Shown: positions 38,131 to 42,061 of the stretch, piece by piece
Position numbering within the stretch: position 1 is the stretch's first letter
How the letters are laid out: the number at the start of each line of letters is the position of its first letter
IMG/VR virus record: IMGVR_UViG_3300008116_000303
Span: 1-42,061 of that record
Source of the DNA: a virus
Reading direction: 5' to 3' (one strand)
Length of the DNA: 42,061 bases
Notes under the pieces: model-generated
The model's input: the letters and a program-made list of their open reading frames with translations, nothing else
Database searches by the model: none
Told to the model about the DNA's origin: nothing
Program-made: the position numbers and the translations under genes

Positions 38131-39546
38131 ATGCATCCAAGACCAAGTCCAACAGATAGTGCCACACTTTATAACGTAGGCACGCAAATGACAGGTAATG
38201 ATGGTAATATATGGGAAGTAAGAGCTTCTGCTACAGGTGTACAACGCTGGGTAAAAGCAAACTATGGTTTCTCACAAACACCTGTCAGAATAAATACTGT
38301 TCATTCTCATGGTATGAGTGCAACAACAGTAACTAATCCAGATGGTTCTCAACAATGGGTAGATACTACTATAGACCCAAATGCTCTACAAACTTTTAAA
38401 CACACAAAAATGTCTAAATTAAAGACTATTACAAAGAAAACTACGCAGGAAGTGCGTCAGATTGAAACTTCTTTAATCAATAAAGAAGAAGTATTTAAAA
38501 TGCTAGCCTTAGCAGAATCAACAGGTTTACCCTGTCTGCTAATTGGTGAACCCGGTGTTGCAAAGACAAAAACTGTATTAGAGTATGCCAAAGCTTGGCT
38601 GAACAAAGACGGTAAAATGACCGCTCAAGATTTTGCTAATAAAGTTTATATCCTTGAAACAGATGAGGGTACTAAAGCGTCAGAAATTAAGGGTATGCCT
38701 GATCTAGGTAGATTATTTACTGAGAATAAGTATGAACTTAATGCACCTATTGCAGATGCAGAGATCGTAATTATCAACGAGGTAGATAAAGCTGGTTCAG
38801 CTATCCGTAACGCCATGCTTGGTGTTATGAACGAGAAGTTCTTATTCAACGGTAAGAATAAGATCCCATGTAAATGGAAACTGTTCATTGCAACCTGTAA
38901 TGAAATCCCTAAAGATGAGCAAGACTCTCCATTCTGGGACCGTTTCATGTTAAAGATGACAGTAAACCGTGTATCTGCTGGTGAGCTTGTAAAGTATTAC
39001 CAGAAGGGTGCACGTAACTATCGTGAGAAGTTTAGTATTGGTGTACCTAATAGCACTGAAATAGAGCAAGTAGAAGTACCAGTAAATAAACTAGAAAAAT
39101 ATCTTGAAGTAGGCTACCAACATAGCTCAGACCGTACATTGACCTTTGTACCAAAGTTAACAAAGGCCATTAGTTATATCTGGGATATCAGTGTAGATAA
39201 AGCTTTGGTTAAAACAGCCCAGATAATGATCGGACAATCAGCAGGTTCTGAACTTCAGAATAAACTAATGAGTCCAGAGGTTAAGGCTGTTATGTCTAAA
39301 GTAGAAATGCTACACAGCTATACTACAAACGAACAACTTGAGCTTTCTATTGCAGATATAGAATCTCTTATCAATACTTATGTAAGCCGTGGTATCATGG
39401 ATGAAACACAAGTAGAAGAAATAGAGCTTTCTATGCAGTATATTCTATCTAATCATCCTGCTCGTAAAGACTATCAAACTTCAGAAGAGTTTGATGTAAT
39501 GATGGAAGCTGAAATGCCAGTACAAGAAGCATCAAACCCTTTTTAA
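38131..39546 (+). CDS. MoxR-type AAA+ ATPase
   Basis: 471 aa from ATG 38131, chosen because the longer frame from 37942 would overlap the upstream gene by 185 nt. Walker A is GEPGVAKT (139-146), Walker B EIVIINEVDKA (211-221), sensor 1 LFIATCNE (251-258), and an arginine-finger candidate is FWDRF (268-272). The N-terminal ~95 residues hold a small module TGNDGNIWEVRASATGVQRW that I associate with DNA-virus proteins. The adjacent VWA protein completes the chaperone pair seen in MoxR systems. It likely remodels a metal-dependent or multimeric target. Confidence 0.87.
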   Translation: MHPRPSPTDSATLYNVGTQMTGNDGNIWEVRASATGVQRWVKANYGFSQTPVRINTVHSHGMSATTVTNPDGSQQWVDTTIDPNALQTFKHTKMSKLKTITKKTTQEVRQIETSLINKEEVFKMLALAESTGLPCLLIGEPGVAKTKTVLEYAKAWLNKDGKMTAQDFANKVYILETDEGTKASEIKGMPDLGRLFTENKYELNAPIADAEIVIINEVDKAGSAIRNAMLGVMNEKFLFNGKNKIPCKWKLFIATCNEIPKDEQDSPFWDRFMLKMTVNRVSAGELVKYYQKGARNYREKFSIGVPNSTEIEQVEVPVNKLEKYLEVGYQHSSDRTLTFVPKLTKAISYIWDISVDKALVKTAQIMIGQSAGSELQNKLMSPEVKAVMSKVEMLHSYTTNEQLELSIADIESLINTYVSRGIMDETQVEEIELSMQYILSNHPARKDYQTSEEFDVMMEAEMPVQEASNPF

Positions 39547-39572
39547 AAACAGGTCATAGTAGAAATCCTAAA

Positions 39573-39602
39573 AAGATCCCGGTAATCACTCCGGGGTCTT
39601 TG
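39573..39602 (+). terminator. Hairpin between ATPase and VWA genes
   Basis: AAGATCCCGG pairs with CCGGGGTCTT around TAATCACT, with only TTT after it. It is likely a leaky terminator or stabiliser setting the ratio of ATPase to VWA protein. Confidence 0.6.
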
Positions 39603-39636
39603 CAGGAATTTTATGATCTATTAATTAAGTTATAAC

Positions 39637-41145
39637 ATGGCTTCAAGTAAACAATACAAGAACGTATATACGATTCTTGAAAAAGTAAAGAAAGGTGAAA
39701 TACAATCACACTATAAAACTAGTGATGGTTTATTCGGTAAGCTTAACTTTTATAAAAAAGCAGATCTTATCAAGCCCTATATTCACTACATAGATGAAGA
39801 TAAACTTGATAATATTATAGATTCAGCTATGAATAATCAAGCAAAAGTTAAGCAAGAGTATGACTACTTTTCTAAGAACAATAGTTTCAAATCTATCCCT
39901 GATGATAAAAAGCCAGATTTTCAAGCTTATCAACAGAAGATAAGGGATAATTATAAGAAGATCCCTGAACATCTTAAGTATGACATCTTCAAAATGTACT
40001 ACCATAAGATGAATAAACTTGAGTTTACAGAGCGTACAGATTCTAACCATACAAGATTTAGATTTCTTGAGAAAGCAAATAATCCTGTAGGTAAAATTAT
40101 GACAGAAGGTGGAAACCTTAAATCATCAGTATTTACTCGTAACATGATGATGTATTATCTAATGCAGCTTACTCAGCTAGAATATGTAGATCCAGATGCA
40201 GCACAAGACATTATGAATGGTCTTAATGGTCAATCTGCCTTTGATAATGAAGCAGCTGATAAAGCTTTAGATAAGATGTTTGGCTCTCAGACTAGTAAAA
40301 ATGCACTAGAAAGAGCTATGCAAGATGCTCAAGATACTTGTAAAATGATGGATGATAATCTTAGTAAAGATATTCAAGAGCAGATGTTTGATGAGGCTTA
40401 TAAAGAAAGAGGAGGAGGAGAAGCAGGAAAGTTAAGCCCTGATTATATGCGTCAGATAGCAGGAAGACTTGATAATATTAAAATGTCAATGTCATCTCTT
40501 AAAGAAAAGCTGAAAAAGCTTTTGGATAAGTCAGCTAGTTATTTCTCATCAAGAAGAATAACAACATATGATGACTTGTTTAATGCAGAGAGTATAGCTG
40601 GGCTAGAAGACTTTGAACTTCTACATCCAAAGTTGAGAAAAATCTTTGCTGAAGACTTACAAGTAAAGGATACAAAAGCTGTGGGTAAGATAGATGTGTA
40701 TGTAGATATATCCGGATCAATGTCATCTAATTGTGGATCACAAACAGATGATGGTCAGAGTATTTCTCGTATCAGCTTTGCTAAATCTATGTTAGCAAAG
40801 ATGAAAGAAATGGATATGTTAAACGATGTATATCTTTTTGATACCAGAGTAAAGAAGTATCGTAATGATTTAGTATCTATTTCTATGATAGACTGTAACG
40901 GTGGTACAAGCATTGATGTAGCCGTAAATAACATCATGAGAACAGATAAAAATGCTATCATTATTACAGATGCCGAAGATAGATGTAGAGTCTTTACAGA
41001 GAAAGCATTCTTTATTGGATTAGAAGGAGCAAGATTTACTTCTTTTGACTCAGAAGTAATTAAACAATACTCAAATAGAGGCCAAGTAGTAGTATTTGAT
41101 GGAACTAAAATTCACAAAGTTGATCAAGACGGAGTAACATTATAA
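39637..41145 (+). CDS. von Willebrand factor A (MIDAS) protein, MoxR partner
   Basis: 502 aa. The C-terminal VWA domain has the MIDAS motif D357-x-S359-x-S361 (VYVDISGSMSS), a downstream Thr in DCNGGTSID (~residue 424) and Asp in IIITDAED (~445). The first ~330 residues are helical and charged (NYKKIPEHLKYDIFKMYYHK; KMSMSSLKEKLKKLLDKSAS). Such proteins act as the metal-binding partner of MoxR AAA ATPases. It converges with the right-edge gene and overlaps its end by 6 nt. Confidence 0.88.
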   Translation: MASSKQYKNVYTILEKVKKGEIQSHYKTSDGLFGKLNFYKKADLIKPYIHYIDEDKLDNIIDSAMNNQAKVKQEYDYFSKNNSFKSIPDDKKPDFQAYQQKIRDNYKKIPEHLKYDIFKMYYHKMNKLEFTERTDSNHTRFRFLEKANNPVGKIMTEGGNLKSSVFTRNMMMYYLMQLTQLEYVDPDAAQDIMNGLNGQSAFDNEAADKALDKMFGSQTSKNALERAMQDAQDTCKMMDDNLSKDIQEQMFDEAYKERGGGEAGKLSPDYMRQIAGRLDNIKMSMSSLKEKLKKLLDKSASYFSSRRITTYDDLFNAESIAGLEDFELLHPKLRKIFAEDLQVKDTKAVGKIDVYVDISGSMSSNCGSQTDDGQSISRISFAKSMLAKMKEMDMLNDVYLFDTRVKKYRNDLVSISMIDCNGGTSIDVAVNNIMRTDKNAIIITDAEDRCRVFTEKAFFIGLEGARFTSFDSEVIKQYSNRGQVVVFDGTKIHKVDQDGVTL

Positions 41146-42061
41146 GTTCATCTTAGAACCTATTACCCCAAAGAATAACATAGGAATCTCAGGATTAGTA
41201 CTAAAACTAGTCCTGAGTCCTATGTTAAATTTAAAGCGTTTGGTTAAAGAATAATCCAATGCTGCTCCAGACATGAATGCCATGTCTGATGATTCAACGA
41301 ACTTACCTTGCCTGGTTAAGTATGTTAAAGGAGAACCTGACATATAGATATCAGGTGATATAGAAAGCTTTTTATTTATAGTAAAAGGCTTAGTATAAAA
41401 TAGAAGTATAGAAGACGTAACTGTGTATTCTTTATCTGCTGTAGCTACTGCTACGGTAGCATTGGCACCAGATACACCCCATTTACCTAATGGCCGGATG
41501 TATGCATATGTACCAAAACCAAAATAACTGCCAAAGGCGTAAGCTCCTGTGGCACCAAAGTTAGAAATAGACTTAAGCTTACCATCATCAAAGTGCATTT
41601 TAGTATAACGTGCACTTAGAGCAAACTGTTTTAAGTTGCTCCAAACCATCCCAGTTAGTCCCCAAGAGGACGCTCCTGTCATAGAAGACTGGGACATACC
41701 AAAAGTTGCAATAATATTCACTGACTTATCTAGAGATTGACCTCCGGTAAAGTCTGAATTAAATAATATTGGGTTTACTCTGGCTGCGGCCTTAGAGCCA
41801 CCCTTAGATCCCTTCCCTCCACCTTTGGAGCTTTGTTTGCTTTCACTCTTTTTATCTTCTGATTTAGATTCTGAACTACTTTCAGAACTGCTTTCGGAAC
41901 TACTTTCATTAGATGAGCTTTCATTAGAAGAAGAACTTTCACTGCTAGAGCTGCTACTACTAGATTCTGAGCTTGATCCCTGAGAACTGCTTGAACTACT
42001 GGCAGAGCTACTAGCAGCTGAAGAACTTGCAGAAGAAGCTGCAGTACTAGAAGCAGAAGAT
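41140..42061 (-). CDS. Serine-rich protein with C-terminal beta-barrel-like domain (partial)
   Basis: Open from the right edge to a stop at 41140-41142; the start is outside the window. About 75 residues nearest the edge are Ser-rich with Ala, Glu and Asn (ESSSSNESSSNESSSE style), then a basic hinge KGGGKGSKGGSKAAARV. The remaining ~200 residues alternate hydrophobic and polar residues with Gly/aromatic girdles (FGSYFGFGTYAYIRPLGKWG, FYTKPFTINKKLSISPDIYM), ending MLFFGVIGSKMNL, as in an outer-membrane barrel or a trimeric fibre. A short in-frame GTG at 41721 is not taken as the start, because the frame continues upstream. Confidence 0.75.
   Translation of the reverse strand, partial: SSASSTAASSASSSAASSSASSSSSSQGSSSESSSSSSSSESSSSNESSSNESSSESSSESSSESKSEDKKSESKQSSKGGGKGSKGGSKAAARVNPILFNSDFTGGQSLDKSVNIIATFGMSQSSMTGASSWGLTGMVWSNLKQFALSARYTKMHFDDGKLKSISNFGATGAYAFGSYFGFGTYAYIRPLGKWGVSGANATVAVATADKEYTVTSSILLFYTKPFTINKKLSISPDIYMSGSPLTYLTRQGKFVESSDMAFMSGAALDYSLTKRFKFNIGLRTSFSTNPEIPMLFFGVIGSKMNL

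Noticed and set aside
1-42061. Stop codon reassignment as in some crAss-like phages
   Set aside because: TAA, TAG and TGA all end well-bounded genes here, and long genes read without in-frame stops.
1-42061. CRISPR arrays, insertion sequences, integrase or attachment sites
   Set aside because: No regularly spaced repeats, transposase or integrase frames, or tRNA-end duplications were seen.

Overview
This window reads as an internal piece of the genome of a large tailed dsDNA bacteriophage that infects a Bacteroidota host. It holds a terminase, portal, scaffold, capsid and fibre block, very tight packing with stop/start overlaps, and almost no host-type genes. The host guess rests on AT-rich leaders without Shine-Dalgarno boxes and on one promoter that fits the Bacteroidota consensus TTTG-N20-TAnnTTTG (28094-28125). 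The large terminase (739 aa) and portal (912 aa), and the order TerL, portal, scaffold, capsid, resemble crAss-like phages. The diagnostic crAss-like RNA polymerase is not in the window, so that placement is tentative. TAA, TAG and TGA all close genes, so no stop codon is reassigned.

Left arm (1-22,348, minus strand): read in its own direction, it starts with small genes (GNAT acetyltransferase, winged-helix and HU/IHF-like proteins, a cysteine-rich protein, a PD-(D/E)XK nuclease). A cluster of three tRNA genes follows: an initiator-type tRNA-Met, a tRNA-Leu(UAG) and an aberrant type II tRNA. Next come the large terminase, portal, scaffold, major capsid protein, neck and tail proteins, and a series of fibre genes that share repeats and C-terminal domains. 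A structured 130-nt leader follows the capsid gene.

Right arm (22,610-41,145, plus strand): an RNA-rich control region comes first. It has a ~780-nt ornate RNA of many hairpins (23,221-24,000), two further structured RNAs (27.2-27.45 kb and 28.44-28.70 kb) and a 681-nt tmRNA with duplicated pseudoknot units and an unusually long tag frame. Between these RNAs lie a possible envelope cassette (two membrane proteins, a secreted archaemetzincin-type metalloprotease, a lipoprotein) and small regulators. Many short phage proteins follow, then an HNH nuclease, an SF2 helicase, uracil-DNA glycosylase, and a MoxR-type AAA ATPase paired with a von Willebrand A protein. The right edge carries a convergent, incomplete gene with a serine-rich tract and a beta-barrel-like C-terminus.

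The left arm builds and packages the virion. The right arm appears to handle takeover, replication and translation support. The density of structured RNA between 22.4 and 29.7 kb is the most unusual property of the window. Two genes appear broken by small lesions (26,284-26,824 and 33,982-34,676).
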